From the NCBI GenBank assembly GCA_016297915.1, contig JAEDFU010000004.1, positions 1 to 64,000 on the forward strand: DNA of 64,000 nt, given 5' to 3'. The position numbers and the translations under genes are program-made. Under the pieces are notes generated by a model. That model did no database searches. It was given only the letters and a program-made list of their open reading frames with translations, and was not told where the DNA came from. Source of the DNA: Clostridia bacterium. Lineage in GTDB: Bacteria; Bacillota; Clostridia; Christensenellales; UBA1242. This document shows positions 44,101 to 52,640 of the stretch, one piece after another (position 1 is the stretch's first letter; the number at the start of each line of letters is the position of its first letter).

Positions 44101-44593
44101 TTGAATTGTAACTATCATATAGTTCAAAAAATCTATCGTCACTGTCTGCAATATGTTTTTCAAAAACACTACTTACTGAGTTTTCTAACAAAAACTTGCT
44201 TTCTTTGTCCGAAAGCATCCTAAAGTCCGGACTCTCGTTTATTTCATAAAAGTACTTGATAATGAGTTTTTTGCAAACAGAATGCAATGTCCCTATTTCG
44301 GCAGAATTAATCAAATCTAGCTGTGAGTTCAAAAACTCCTTGTCTTTTTGGTCAACAGTTTTTAGTGCTTCGGTTATTTGATTAAATAACTTTTGCTTAA
44401 TCTCTGTTGCTGCTGCATCCGTAAATGTCAAGACCAAGAGCTTTTTGACCGATACATGTTCGTTCAAAATTATTTGCATAAGCTTTTGTATCATTGTCGA
44501 TGTTTTGCCAGAGCCAGCCGATGCGGAAACTAGTACATTTGAATTGGAACTATCCAGAAATAATTTTTGTTCTTCGTTAGGTGTATATGCCAT
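41186..44593 (-). CDS. addA: ATP-dependent helicase/nuclease subunit A
   Basis: 1135-residue AddA: UvrD-family 3'-5' helicase that with AddB resects double-strand breaks up to Chi. Walker A in VSASAGSGKTSTMIQKL, helicase motif II FFDEYQDINEKQ, MTIHYSKGLEFPAVIFCGLG and LLYVAMTRPKERL are present. The C-terminal RecB-type nuclease shows CLIDYKTNRTKDEM and QLEIYKQAF. The ATG shares one base with the addB stop. Confidence 0.96.
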   Translation of the reverse strand: MAYTPNEEQKLFLDSSNSNVLVSASAGSGKTSTMIQKLMQIILNEHVSVKKLLVLTFTDAAATEIKQKLFNQITEALKTVDQKDKEFLNSQLDLINSAEIGTLHSVCKKLIIKYFYEINESPDFRMLSDKESKFLLENSVSSVFEKHIADSDDRFFELYDSYNSKRNEQNLKKIILIMINYLRNKADEKDWIERTKSSFDLNLNTNPVCDYLWHYSVKMISIRLSQFMDYAQEIGSSDLIKYYEFLSHRIQDMLRLTESKSFEQFIKILGSLETLTKPRKDKNASVFELDVDEKVDQLNKDYLELIKQIKSSLISFDFDEIKQNLLASKDNLELLLQLCFESLEKYTQEKNKKNANDFNDLEDKMLKLLENPKIENILKDTYQFVFFDEYQDINEKQEKIVSKLTSDDNYYMIGDVKQSIYAFRQSSPKIFVSKFYKFSNDGIKNKVINFNKNYRSDKNILEFNNLIFDKLITENTIGINYSQNSRFESDKKVDKCVVDMQIINSSTGDDETLESVELEKKEAIVVANKIAELRTIKKQDGTYYDFKDIAIIVRSRGTFVGRLFNTLSAMQIPVNAVISSDFYNSFEIKLCVACVRIMSSLKDEISLAVVLKHLFDLTDLQLISIKNYSNCSNFCDAIANYDNNDEIAVKLHAFFEFVDNMRMYLNSHTISEFLNKVLNDFSLMTKIKSMPNGNERIAKINELLSLADGENYRYNIDKFIDFIDFVSVDNELQKVGTGGNAVQIMTIHYSKGLEFPAVIFCGLGKKFNINKDTNDIIINDNFGFGLKYTNSDRALQDTILRNACKIDNKKSELNEEIRLLYVAMTRPKERLSLIGQYNLDNFEKNAVSQVYNAKNYFDMIFKAIPKVYYSNFLSSKDFVCCEDLDSKFDIKFLSAQDIVDDSSVGNEPVIIQNADLELKKIFENNSKALPNFETFTIKNTVTNILNEQKDYENLNYVPHALSPEDKIESRDFLKIGTAYHSVMQNLNFDENKAQISDLIDRLVRENVIDQVSATQIDIDSICKAIEVLSPIVLNADKKYTEKQFIMQENYNKIVKNSDNNTKVIVQGIIDLVVVKDGKVCLIDYKTNRTKDEMYLKKTYALQLEIYKQAFEKATNTQVDKKYLYSFYLGKLIEID

Positions 44594-47500
44594 TATTTAT
44601 CTCCTTTTAGTTCTTGTATAGTATCGACTGGTTTAACCACTCTATCGTTATCATTTAGATAGCCACAAAGCCCACCAAATTCACAGTAATCACAAGCACT
44701 ACTATTTTGAACTTTGAGCGGATGCGGATTTATGTCTCCATCTAAAATGTTTTGAGTAGCAACTTTGACTTGATTAATTGCAAAATTAACAAGAAAATCA
44801 AAGTCTGCACTATCAATACACATTTTAGTCAAAAATGAACTATTTTTGTAAAACTCGCCAGACTTAGTTGTTGACAAATTAATTACACTACTCTTGTAAT
44901 TTGGCAATGTTAAATTATTATCCATTGCCAAAAGATTAGATTTGTCGCCATCAATTACGCCCGAAAATTTGTAATTTTGCTCACTTGCCTTAAATGAGTT
45001 TTTGATTGGCAGATAGAAAACTCCTACAGGATTTAGTTTGTTTTTATCCGCAAAAGCCTTGGCGTAAACTAGCAACTGAAGTTTTTTGCCACTTGCCACA
45101 TCGGTGTAATTATCAAAACTACTATCTCCTGTCTTGTAGTCAATGACAATAAATTTGTTACCCCAAATGTCAACTCTATCAATAACGCCCTTGACACCAA
45201 CTGGAACTCCTGCAATTTTGTCTGAAAAAGCATATTCCAAGTACTTTTTGTTTGGCTTAAAACTGCTTAGGGAAAGCTCGTTTTTGATAGCACCAATTAT
45301 TCGCACTAATTCTTTTTTAAGCGATTTTAGGGCATAGTTATTAAGTGGCACTTCGAGCAAAAATTTGTATTTTGGGGACTGCAAGAGATTATCCAAATAA
45401 TCAATTGCAAAAGTCTCTGCATCAAAGTCAAAATTATCTACTATCTTTGGAAGAGTATTTTTGAGTATTTCGTGAATCATATTTCCGATATCTTGTGGAG
45501 ATAACTCACATTTTTGATTGACCTTTAGTCTTAGTCCATATCTAGCAAAATGTTTGTAAGGGCAACTGTAATATGTTTCTATTTGGCTTACACTTGTTGA
45601 ATTATTTGTAAACATATTGACATTTGGAATATTCCCTAGTTGTCTGGATTTGAAGTTATTGTCTATAAGTTTATAGATATTCTCTTCACCACTCATTTCA
45701 ACTAGCAAATTGAGTATCTTGTGAAAATTCTCGTTATCCTTGTAAATCTTGTAATTTTTGGTCATGTTCAAAATATTATTAATAATTACATCGTGCGTTT
45801 GGTTATTAAACAAAACACTCTCCATATTGATTTGATATCTAGAACTATCCACAAAATCAAGATAGCCTGACATATTAACTATCTGAAGCCCACAAATATA
45901 ACTTAAACTTTTAACAAGCGAATTTGGAAAAAGTTTGCCACCTGCTTCATTTTCAGGAAAGCTTATTATAACGCCATTTTTTGCCTTTTGCATAGTATCA
46001 AAAAGTTTGTAGACTTTTCTTGCATTTAGCAGTGCAATAGTTGGATTGATTTTGTTACTATTAGGAAGTCTTGCAATCTCGTCATCGGACAAGAGTCCAT
46101 TATCTATTTTGAGAGATGGGAGTTTCCCCTCATTACTGCCGAGAATATACAAATATTGATAATCACTTATGTAACTAGTTTCAAAGTCGGCTATAAACAA
46201 AGTGTTGCTAGTAATTGGAGGCATCGTAATATTTGTTGCATCCAAATAAGATATCCAAGTCTCCAAAAACTCATCAAAGCAGGTTTCATCATCGCCAAAG
46301 ACAGACTTGTAATCGTCGCATGCGTGATCAAACTTGTTTAGGACTTGATCAATAACTCGTGTGTCTATGGCGTTTAGTTTTGGAATATAATTTGAAATAT
46401 ATTTAGACAAATACTCCGTAATTTTGAATACGACATTATCAAAATAATCATTAATTGAATGTGTTTTTTTAGCAAAATCTTTGATTGAATTTATAAATTC
46501 AAAAAATCCAAGCAAGTTTTCGTCATCAGTCAAATCAGATTTCAAGCAAGCAAAACCTTTTCTTCCGCTTTTTCTGAGGCTCTCATCAAACTCACTAAGT
46601 TTGACAAAATCGAAATCAAATATTTTGTTTTTGATAATACACAAAATATCGCTTGCCACAAATTGCCCATCTAAGAGTTTGCAAATGTTTAAAATTAATC
46701 TTATGTACTCGTGCTCTGTAATGCTCGAACTTTGGTCTAGATAATATGGAATGTGATATAGTTGCAGTTCGTCTATAAGTAGTTTTTTGTAAAGCATCAT
46801 ACTTGGCACAACAATGGCAAAATCTCCAAAATTGCAATCACTATGGCATGTCTTATTATAAATATCTGCTATAGCAAATTTAACCTCGTCGCAAGAATTA
46901 TCAAAGCAGTTTACTGTAAACTTTGATATCATCTCCCCTGTTTTTTGAGGTGAATAAGCCAACAGATTATTTGCAATAATATCATTATTTGTAATCTTGT
47001 CGATTGCAAAATTAAGTCCATTATACTTAAAACAATCTACAAGGTCAAAATATACTTTGTTAGTAAAAATATTTTTGTTATTTGAGTCTTTGCTATACGG
47101 ACAAGTTATGTAAGTCTTATCGCTAAACCTTGCAATCTTGTAGATAATCTGCAAGTACAACTCAGTAAAGTCCTCAAAATCCACAAAATAAAAACAAGTA
47201 TTTTTTAGATTGTCTCTATTTAGTGTATCTGCAAAAAGTTTGAGTCTATTAAAACTATCTGTGTAGTCGTTTTTCAAAAACTTTTCGTACTCAGAATATA
47301 TAAGTTTTATGTCTTTTTGTTTTAGGTTTGCATAATCAGTGCTATCGGTCACATACATATCGTCACAAGTGATATTACAGCTCTTATACAGACATATTGT
47401 TTCAAATAATTCGCTTGCAAAACCCATAGTGCTACTAACTTTGCCAAAAGTATGCAACTTGGATTTATTTTCAATAAGGAGTTTTTTGGTGAGTGCAATT

Positions 47501-47757
47501 CCCGATTGCTTGGACAAAATTTTTTGTGTTGGTGTACTTATCAAAAACTTTTTGGACAGACGAGAAATTGACATAACATCAATATCAAAAAAACAGCTCT
47601 CGCCAAGTTTGTCAAAAAGACTTTGTTCCAAACTAAACAAAGATCTATCTGGGGCAATTATTATGTGATGTTTTGATTTGTCTCTCGACTTCAAAATCTC
47701 AAATATTTTGGCGTTTAAATCTCTAGTCGTCAAACCTGCCAATATATGAATGTCCAT
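44593..47757 (-). CDS. addB: ATP-dependent helicase/nuclease subunit B
   Basis: 1054-residue AddB, inactivated helicase plus second nuclease of AddAB. The N-terminus IHILAGLTTRDLNAKIFEIL and HHIIIAPDRSLFSLEQ are family typical. The nuclease core is KFIVIDYKTGDSS. Cysteines for the 4Fe-4S cluster appear as TYYSCPYKHFARYGLRL and CDYCEFGGLCGY. The usual Walker A of AddB is not evident at the N-terminus (GLTTRD in place of GRAGSGKT-like), though AddB variants differ here. AGGAG precedes the ATG. Confidence 0.93.
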   Translation of the reverse strand: MDIHILAGLTTRDLNAKIFEILKSRDKSKHHIIIAPDRSLFSLEQSLFDKLGESCFFDIDVMSISRLSKKFLISTPTQKILSKQSGIALTKKLLIENKSKLHTFGKVSSTMGFASELFETICLYKSCNITCDDMYVTDSTDYANLKQKDIKLIYSEYEKFLKNDYTDSFNRLKLFADTLNRDNLKNTCFYFVDFEDFTELYLQIIYKIARFSDKTYITCPYSKDSNNKNIFTNKVYFDLVDCFKYNGLNFAIDKITNNDIIANNLLAYSPQKTGEMISKFTVNCFDNSCDEVKFAIADIYNKTCHSDCNFGDFAIVVPSMMLYKKLLIDELQLYHIPYYLDQSSSITEHEYIRLILNICKLLDGQFVASDILCIIKNKIFDFDFVKLSEFDESLRKSGRKGFACLKSDLTDDENLLGFFEFINSIKDFAKKTHSINDYFDNVVFKITEYLSKYISNYIPKLNAIDTRVIDQVLNKFDHACDDYKSVFGDDETCFDEFLETWISYLDATNITMPPITSNTLFIADFETSYISDYQYLYILGSNEGKLPSLKIDNGLLSDDEIARLPNSNKINPTIALLNARKVYKLFDTMQKAKNGVIISFPENEAGGKLFPNSLVKSLSYICGLQIVNMSGYLDFVDSSRYQINMESVLFNNQTHDVIINNILNMTKNYKIYKDNENFHKILNLLVEMSGEENIYKLIDNNFKSRQLGNIPNVNMFTNNSTSVSQIETYYSCPYKHFARYGLRLKVNQKCELSPQDIGNMIHEILKNTLPKIVDNFDFDAETFAIDYLDNLLQSPKYKFLLEVPLNNYALKSLKKELVRIIGAIKNELSLSSFKPNKKYLEYAFSDKIAGVPVGVKGVIDRVDIWGNKFIVIDYKTGDSSFDNYTDVASGKKLQLLVYAKAFADKNKLNPVGVFYLPIKNSFKASEQNYKFSGVIDGDKSNLLAMDNNLTLPNYKSSVINLSTTKSGEFYKNSSFLTKMCIDSADFDFLVNFAINQVKVATQNILDGDINPHPLKVQNSSACDYCEFGGLCGYLNDNDRVVKPVDTIQELKGDK

Positions 47758-47813
47758 GCGATTTTCTCCTACACTCCAATTGTATCAAAAATCAGGACAA
47801 ATTTCAACAAAAC

Positions 47814-48062
47814 TCACCTTGATAATTTTTTTATTTCACGCTCTAGTTTGCTTATTTTTTGCAGATATTTTTCTTCCAAACTAAGTTCGCAATTGCGTTT
47901 GATTAGCCTAACTAGTCCAAAAAACAGATTATTTATATCATCGTCAGAAACAATCCCGCTTGGACTTTTGAACTTAAGAATTTGTTTATTTACAAAAAAT
48001 ACTCTGCCGTGTTTACAGATAAAATCGCTCTTTTTCATACATAAATTATTGACATTTATCAT
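47814..48062 (-). CDS. Small unknown protein upstream of addB
   Basis: 82 residues from the ATG with AAGGA eight bases upstream; a longer frame reaches 48131 but would overlap the divergent gene. It starts MINVNNLCMKKSDFICKHGR and ends in a Lys/Glu-rich helix (LEEKYLQKISKLEREIKKL) that may form a coiled coil. No family recognised. Same strand as addB, 56 bp away, so it may be the first gene of the addBA operon. The rest of the gap holds no other candidate. Confidence 0.5.
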   Translation of the reverse strand: MINVNNLCMKKSDFICKHGRVFFVNKQILKFKSPSGIVSDDDINNLFFGLVRLIKRNCELSLEEKYLQKISKLEREIKKLSR

Positions 48063-48110
48063 ACAAATAATCCTTAGTTCATATAATTTAGAAAAAAACA
48101 GAGGGAAATT

Positions 48111-49070
48111 ATGCAAGAAAATTTTATACATATAATGTCCAAATCACCATGTTATATTTCAGTTAACGGATGTGCAATTGGTTTGATTGATAACACTAAT
48201 ACAATGGAACTAGACTTTGTAACCAAGACAGACAAAGTATTTGTGAACTTTGAGCCTGTTACTTACAAAAAAAGCCAACTACCCTATACTTTTGAACTAG
48301 ACACAGCAAATAAGGTGCGTTGCCAAAACGAAAATGTGCTAGTTGTACCATTTCCAAACAACCACTATGATGTAATTGTAAAGCCATTCGATATTAACCC
48401 AAATTTACAGACCAAAGCAATTCTAAATCAAAATATTGGAAATTATTATGTGACTATTACATCATCGTCTATTAGCAATCTTACAATTTTTAGTGGAGCT
48501 AGCATTGTTTACAGTACAACTCTCCCATTGATTTCAAGTGCCAAGTGCGAACTAAAAAAAGGCATTATTGTTGTCGAGGGCTATATAAATGACAACAGCT
48601 ATTATTTGTTTATGATTGACTCAAGTAATTTGAAGGTGTTATTTAGCGACACTGTGTGCTCAATTAGTTCGGATGCGGACGAAATAATGGCACTCAAAAA
48701 CCTACACGACATCTCACATCATTCAGTAGTATGCAAACTCAAGTTTTCCACCAAACAAAGCGAAAAATATCATGTCTATGAAAACAATACTTGCGGAATA
48801 TGTCAAAGTATACTACTGCTTCCCAAGGATTTTTTGGAGTGCACTACAGTTGGTGACGAAAGCAAAATTAGAACCATGCTTTGTGACAATCTCAAAAACA
48901 CCCCTGTTGCCAAATTCCAGAGTTACTTTGGAGAATTCAAACATGTGTTTTTAAACAGGCACAATATCTTGCAAGACAAAATTAATTATACTGTTATTGG
49001 AAGCAAATGCAAAAATTACAACTTTGTGCTAAGCGGTGGCAAAATAAAAGAAATAGAAGAAGTTTTTTGA
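48111..49070 (+). CDS. Unknown 319-residue protein
   Basis: Not recognised. GAGGGA lies just before the ATG. The N-terminal half reads like beta-rich repeats (SPCYISVNGCAIGLIDNTNT, YVTITSSSISNLTIFSG); no signal peptide, membrane segment or catalytic motif is visible. It is rich in Asn, Ser and Cys. Divergent from the small gene upstream of addB and 80 bp before the yugP pair. Its codon use resembles its neighbours. Confidence 0.7.
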   Translation: MQENFIHIMSKSPCYISVNGCAIGLIDNTNTMELDFVTKTDKVFVNFEPVTYKKSQLPYTFELDTANKVRCQNENVLVVPFPNNHYDVIVKPFDINPNLQTKAILNQNIGNYYVTITSSSISNLTIFSGASIVYSTTLPLISSAKCELKKGIIVVEGYINDNSYYLFMIDSSNLKVLFSDTVCSISSDADEIMALKNLHDISHHSVVCKLKFSTKQSEKYHVYENNTCGICQSILLLPKDFLECTTVGDESKIRTMLCDNLKNTPVAKFQSYFGEFKHVFLNRHNILQDKINYTVIGSKCKNYNFVLSGGKIKEIEEVF

Positions 49071-49097
49071 TGGCGAACGATAATAATATTTGCTTAT

Positions 49098-49119
49098 TTG
49101 GCTGAGTTTGTTATATAAT
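49098..49119 (+). promoter_or_regulatory. Candidate promoter of the yugP pair
   Basis: TATAAT at 49114-49119 within GAGTTTGTTATATAAT, the same 16 bases as at the ung promoter. No consensus -35 lies 17 bp upstream. Confidence 0.5.
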
Positions 49120-49151
49120 AAATATATAAATTGAATTTAAGGATAAGCAAA

Positions 49152-49856
49152 TTGGATAAATACAAAGTTATTGCAATAGTTGCCTTGATTATCGTACTGC
49201 TAATAATTATTGTTTTTACTAGCAAGTATCGAATAATCAAGACTTACGAAAAATATCTAAAAGTTGGAAACAAAGCCAATCTAAGCGGTAAACAAATTGC
49301 GTTTATCTCCAAACAGAACCTAGAGCTTGATGATTTGGAATTTGCTCTAACAGATGTAAAGTTGGGAGATGCATATAGCCCCAAGTACAAAACCTTGATA
49401 CTAAGCGAGGATGTTTGTAATTCAGCGTCACTTAGCTCTATGGCTATTGTTTGTCACGAACTTGGGCATGCAGTTCAACACAAAAAACAAACACCTTTGT
49501 TTGTAATGAATCAACTAACCAGCAAGATTACAAGATTTACAAATAAATTTATAATTCCTCTACTAGTTATTGGATTATTCTTGTTTTTGCTCAAGTATCC
49601 AAATGATTCTGTAGGCAAAATTTTAATGATTGTGTCTGGAGCATTGTTTGGACTACATGTGATTAACTTGCTAATACTAATTCCACTAGAATATGATGCA
49701 AGCCGAAGAGCACTCAAATATATCAAAGAGTACAATCTAGTATCCCCTAGTGAGTATCGCAAATCAAAAAAATTACTTAGAACAGCCGCTCAGACTTATA
49801 TTGCAGGACTACTTGATAGTTTATTTGTATTTAACAAAAAAAGGAAGAAAAAATAA
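49152..49856 (+). CDS. YugP-family zinc metallopeptidase, first of two
   Basis: Membrane metalloprotease with an N-terminal membrane segment, zinc motif HELGH in SMAIVCHELGHAVQH, two further hydrophobic segments (about 140-190) and a conserved LEYDASRRAL helix supplying the third ligand region. A TTG start is proposed: AAGGA lies eight bases before it, and the earlier TTG at 49131 has none. Its stop overlaps the next gene's ATG. The family is common in Firmicutes; substrate unknown. Confidence 0.85.
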   Translation: MDKYKVIAIVALIIVLLIIIVFTSKYRIIKTYEKYLKVGNKANLSGKQIAFISKQNLELDDLEFALTDVKLGDAYSPKYKTLILSEDVCNSASLSSMAIVCHELGHAVQHKKQTPLFVMNQLTSKITRFTNKFIIPLLVIGLFLFLLKYPNDSVGKILMIVSGALFGLHVINLLILIPLEYDASRRALKYIKEYNLVSPSEYRKSKKLLRTAAQTYIAGLLDSLFVFNKKRKKK

Positions 49857-50557
49857 TGTACTACGAATATTATATTTTAGGAATTATCCTTTTGCCGGGA
49901 ATTATTCTTGCTATATATGCTCAAAGCAAAGTATCCTACACTTTTCATAAATATAGCGAATGTTTTTCTAGTTGTGGAAAGACTGCTAGCGAAGTTGCAA
50001 GAATGTTTTTGGACTTTGCAGGGCTAAAAGATATCAAAATTATAAGAGTTAGAGGTGAGCTTACTGATTACTATAATCACAGACAAAAAACACTAGCACT
50101 TAGTGATAGTGTTTATGATAGTATGTCAATATCTGCTCTTGGCGTTGCATGCCACGAAGTTGGTCATGCATTGCAATACAAAACCAACTACATTCCAATC
50201 AAAATTAGAAATTTTATAATCCCAATTTGCAATATTGTCAACAATTTGCTTTGGGTTTTGATAATCCTCGGTGCAATATTCTTTTATACAAATATCGGTA
50301 TTTGGTTTTGGTATATTGGTATTGGAGCTTTTGCTCTATCTGTACTTGTTAACCTTGCTACTCTACCTTGCGAATATAATGCTAGCAATCGTGCACTTAA
50401 ACTTTTGCAGGATAGCACAATTTTAACCGAAGAAGAAACTGGTTATGCCAAAAAAGTCTTGTACGCAGCTGGACTTACTTATGTTGCAAGTTTGGTTGTA
50501 TCTATTCTCAACTTAGTAAGATTACTGCTTGTTTTGGGTCGAAACAAACGAGATTAA
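49856..50557 (+). CDS. YugP-family zinc metallopeptidase, second of two
   Basis: 233 residues, full YugP layout: N-terminal membrane segment (6-22), ELTDYYNHRQKTLALSDSVY, HEVGH at 100-104 and CEYNASNRAL, with hydrophobic segments near 125-175 and at the C-terminus. Paralogue of the preceding gene and translationally coupled through ATGTA/TAATG overlap, which suggests the two proteins act together, perhaps as a heterodimer. Confidence 0.88.
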   Translation: MYYEYYILGIILLPGIILAIYAQSKVSYTFHKYSECFSSCGKTASEVARMFLDFAGLKDIKIIRVRGELTDYYNHRQKTLALSDSVYDSMSISALGVACHEVGHALQYKTNYIPIKIRNFIIPICNIVNNLLWVLIILGAIFFYTNIGIWFWYIGIGAFALSVLVNLATLPCEYNASNRALKLLQDSTILTEEETGYAKKVLYAAGLTYVASLVVSILNLVRLLLVLGRNKRD

Positions 50558-50563
50558 ATACAC

Positions 50564-50884
50564 TTATGGTTGAATATTAGTTATACAAACGCCTGAGTCC
50601 TTGCCGTTCATTACACTTATTCCATTTGAACTACAGCAACCATCGTGATTAAACAAGCACTCAGCCCTACACTCAATCTTAACATCCTTATTGTGTCTAA
50701 AAGGATGAATATCTGGAGCAACTTCAAACATATTTTTGCTAATATCTTGATGTTGCTCTTTTTTGCGGTCTTTGTTTAATTCAAATGTCCCGCACTCACA
50801 CGAACGCTTAATAGTAATCCCCTTGCTCATACATGCACATTCATTATTGTACTTACAATTTAATTTTTTGCACTTTAAATCCAT
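50564..50884 (-). CDS. DUF1540-type cysteine-rich protein
   Basis: 106 residues with two Cys-rich DUF1540-like repeats: CKKLNCKYNNECACMSKGI at residues 5-23 followed by CECGTF, and CRAECLFNHDGCCSSNGISV followed by CITN. They probably bind metal. AGGAG lies before the ATG. Convergent with yugP, with only 6 bp between, and no terminator seen. Confidence 0.8.
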   Translation of the reverse strand: MDLKCKKLNCKYNNECACMSKGITIKRSCECGTFELNKDRKKEQHQDISKNMFEVAPDIHPFRHNKDVKIECRAECLFNHDGCCSSNGISVMNGKDSGVCITNIQP

Positions 50885-50983
50885 TTTTTGCTCCTTTTTT
50901 CAAAAATAATTTAATTCATATAAATATTTTTGACAAGTCATCCCAAATTTATCCAAAAATAAGTATTTAGCGTAATTTTTGGT

Positions 50984-51012
50984 TTGACAAAAAACTAATA
51001 TTTTTTTAAAAT
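50984..51012 (+). promoter_or_regulatory. Promoter of rplI
   Basis: Consensus TTGACA (50984-50989) and TAAAAT (51007-51012), 17 bp apart, 37 bp before rplI. Confidence 0.75.
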
Positions 51013-51048
51013 AACTATGATACAAAACTCAAAAAAGGAGAGTATTAT

Positions 51049-51486
51049 ATGAAAGTAGTATTACTAAAAGACCTCAAAGGCAAAGGCAAAAAAGGCGATG
51101 TAATAAATATTTCGGACGGATATGCACTAAATTTTTTGATACCTCAGGGAATTGCAAAAGCTGGCACATCTTCTAATCTCAACGAAGCAAATCAAGCCAA
51201 GGAAGCCAAGGCTTATCATGACGAACAAGATCGACTAAAAGCAGTTGAACTAGGCAAAGTAATCGATCAAACCACAGTGAATCTCAAAGTTAAATGTGGA
51301 GCAAATGGCAAAGTATTTGGAAGTGTTACAAACAAAGAGATTTCGGATGAACTTGCCAAATTAAATATTAATGTTGATAAGAAAAAGATAGAAACAGACG
51401 CTATAAAATCTGTTGGATTATATACAATCAAAGTTAAACTTCATCCAACTGTTACAGCTAGTCTCAAAGTTAATATTGAATGTTAA
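51049..51486 (+). CDS. rplI: 50S ribosomal protein L9
   Basis: Two-domain protein on the side of the 50S. N-terminal MKVVLLKDLKGKGKKGDVIN and GYALNFLIPQGIAK, connecting helix, and C-terminal FGSVTNKEISDEL. 145 residues. It stands alone here, away from rpsR and dnaB that often accompany it. Confidence 0.96.
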   Translation: MKVVLLKDLKGKGKKGDVINISDGYALNFLIPQGIAKAGTSSNLNEANQAKEAKAYHDEQDRLKAVELGKVIDQTTVNLKVKCGANGKVFGSVTNKEISDELAKLNINVDKKKIETDAIKSVGLYTIKVKLHPTVTASLKVNIEC

Positions 51487-51490
51487 AAAA

Positions 51491-51540
51491 AGCACTAAGT
51501 GCAATTGGGGTGTACCCCAAATTCACTTAGTGTCTTTTTT
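51491..51540. terminator. Compound bidirectional terminator of rplI and yitT
   Basis: Outer stem CACTAAGTG/CACTTAGTG (51493-51501 and 51524-51532), inner stem TTGGGG/CCCCAA, A and T runs outside. The yitT TGA stop codon lies inside the right arm. Confidence 0.85.
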
Positions 51541-52548
51541 ATTGTGTTTTGTCTTTTTTTCTGGTGTATTTTGTTCTGGTTTTGGTGTGTCCAAAGTTGT
51601 ATTTTGAATGCCTATCTCTATTTCATTTCGTTTGTTTGATTGAAATTTGTCAATCTCCTTATTGAGTTCTGCAGTTTTTGTCCAAAATCCAACTACATCA
51701 CTAACTTTGGTTGAGTAAATAAAAGCTGTAGGATCTTCCTCTCTAAGAATTCTTGTAAGAGTTCCGCTTTGGAATTTACTAATCAAGCAGATGATATAAT
51801 CTCTGTCCTCATGCGAGTACATTCCTTCGCATTTTGTGCGAGTACAACCCCTGCTCAATTCTTCCATAATTCTCTTAGAAATTGCGTCACCCTTGTTTGT
51901 GATTATGTGATAAGCTCTTACTTGCTTGTAGCCATCGTTTACAAAATCTGTACATACAGAGCAAATTCCAAGAGCAACAATTGTATAAGGCAAAATCTCA
52001 ATACCATTACTAAATACGAACAAAGAAAGTACAACTACAATCATATCAATTATTATTACAATCGAGCCAATTGATGCCTTGGGATTTTTGCGTCTAACTA
52101 TGCTTGCTATCATGTCTCCACCGCCAGTCGAGCCACCAAATCTAACAACCAAGCCAATACCAACACCCATGAGAACTCCGCCATATGTTGCCGAAATCAA
52201 TGGCTCAAAGTTAAGGTTTAGATTGATAAGACTACAAAGTTCCATTGCCACCGAAAAAGATGCAATGCCAATGAGCGATTTGATTGCAAACCTCTTGCCC
52301 AAAGCACCTAAAGCATACAAAAATAGTCCAATATTTAGTACAAAATAAATTATTGATGAATTTAAGAAATGTATTCCCATTTTGTTAAGCAATGTGCTTA
52401 TTATCATGGATAGTCCCGAAAATCCACCTGTTGAGATATTGTTTGGTTCCAAAAAAATTGAAAATGCAAAACCCATTACAGTTGTGCCCAAAACAATCAT
52501 CAAAATATCAAACGCTAGTTGCCATTTGTTTTTTACTTTGATATACAT
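51523..52548 (-). CDS. YitT-family membrane protein
   Basis: 341 residues: five to six membrane segments in the first 190 residues (ILMIVLGTTVMGFAFSIFLE, GGVLMGVGIGLVVRFGGSTG), then a C-terminal cytoplasmic DUF2179 domain (AYHIITNKGDAISKRIMEEL, RDYIICLISKFQ). A charged Lys/Pro/Thr-rich tail of about 45 residues follows. Transport or regulatory role unproven in the family. Follows rplL after its terminator. Confidence 0.9.
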   Translation of the reverse strand: MYIKVKNKWQLAFDILMIVLGTTVMGFAFSIFLEPNNISTGGFSGLSMIISTLLNKMGIHFLNSSIIYFVLNIGLFLYALGALGKRFAIKSLIGIASFSVAMELCSLINLNLNFEPLISATYGGVLMGVGIGLVVRFGGSTGGGDMIASIVRRKNPKASIGSIVIIIDMIVVVLSLFVFSNGIEILPYTIVALGICSVCTDFVNDGYKQVRAYHIITNKGDAISKRIMEELSRGCTRTKCEGMYSHEDRDYIICLISKFQSGTLTRILREEDPTAFIYSTKVSDVVGFWTKTAELNKEIDKFQSNKRNEIEIGIQNTTLDTPKPEQNTPEKKTKHNKKDTK

Positions 52549-52586
52549 AAATTAACTCCTTTTTCAAAAAACACCACAAAAAAGTC

Positions 52587-52625
52587 AAAAAAACAACCTA
52601 AGTTTGAAATTTAAGTTGTTTTTTT
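52587..52625 (-). terminator. Terminator of rplJ-rplL
   Basis: Stem AACAACTTAA/TTAGGTTGTT on the minus strand with a T run, directly after rplL. No rpoB follows. Confidence 0.75.
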
Positions 52626-52640
52626 GTAACTATTGGATAA

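Noticed and set aside
38942..47757. Zorya-type defence island (ZorA-like protein next to helicase/nuclease genes)
   Set aside because: The helicase-nuclease genes are clearly AddA and AddB, no ZorB is present, and the coiled-coil gene has its own promoter.
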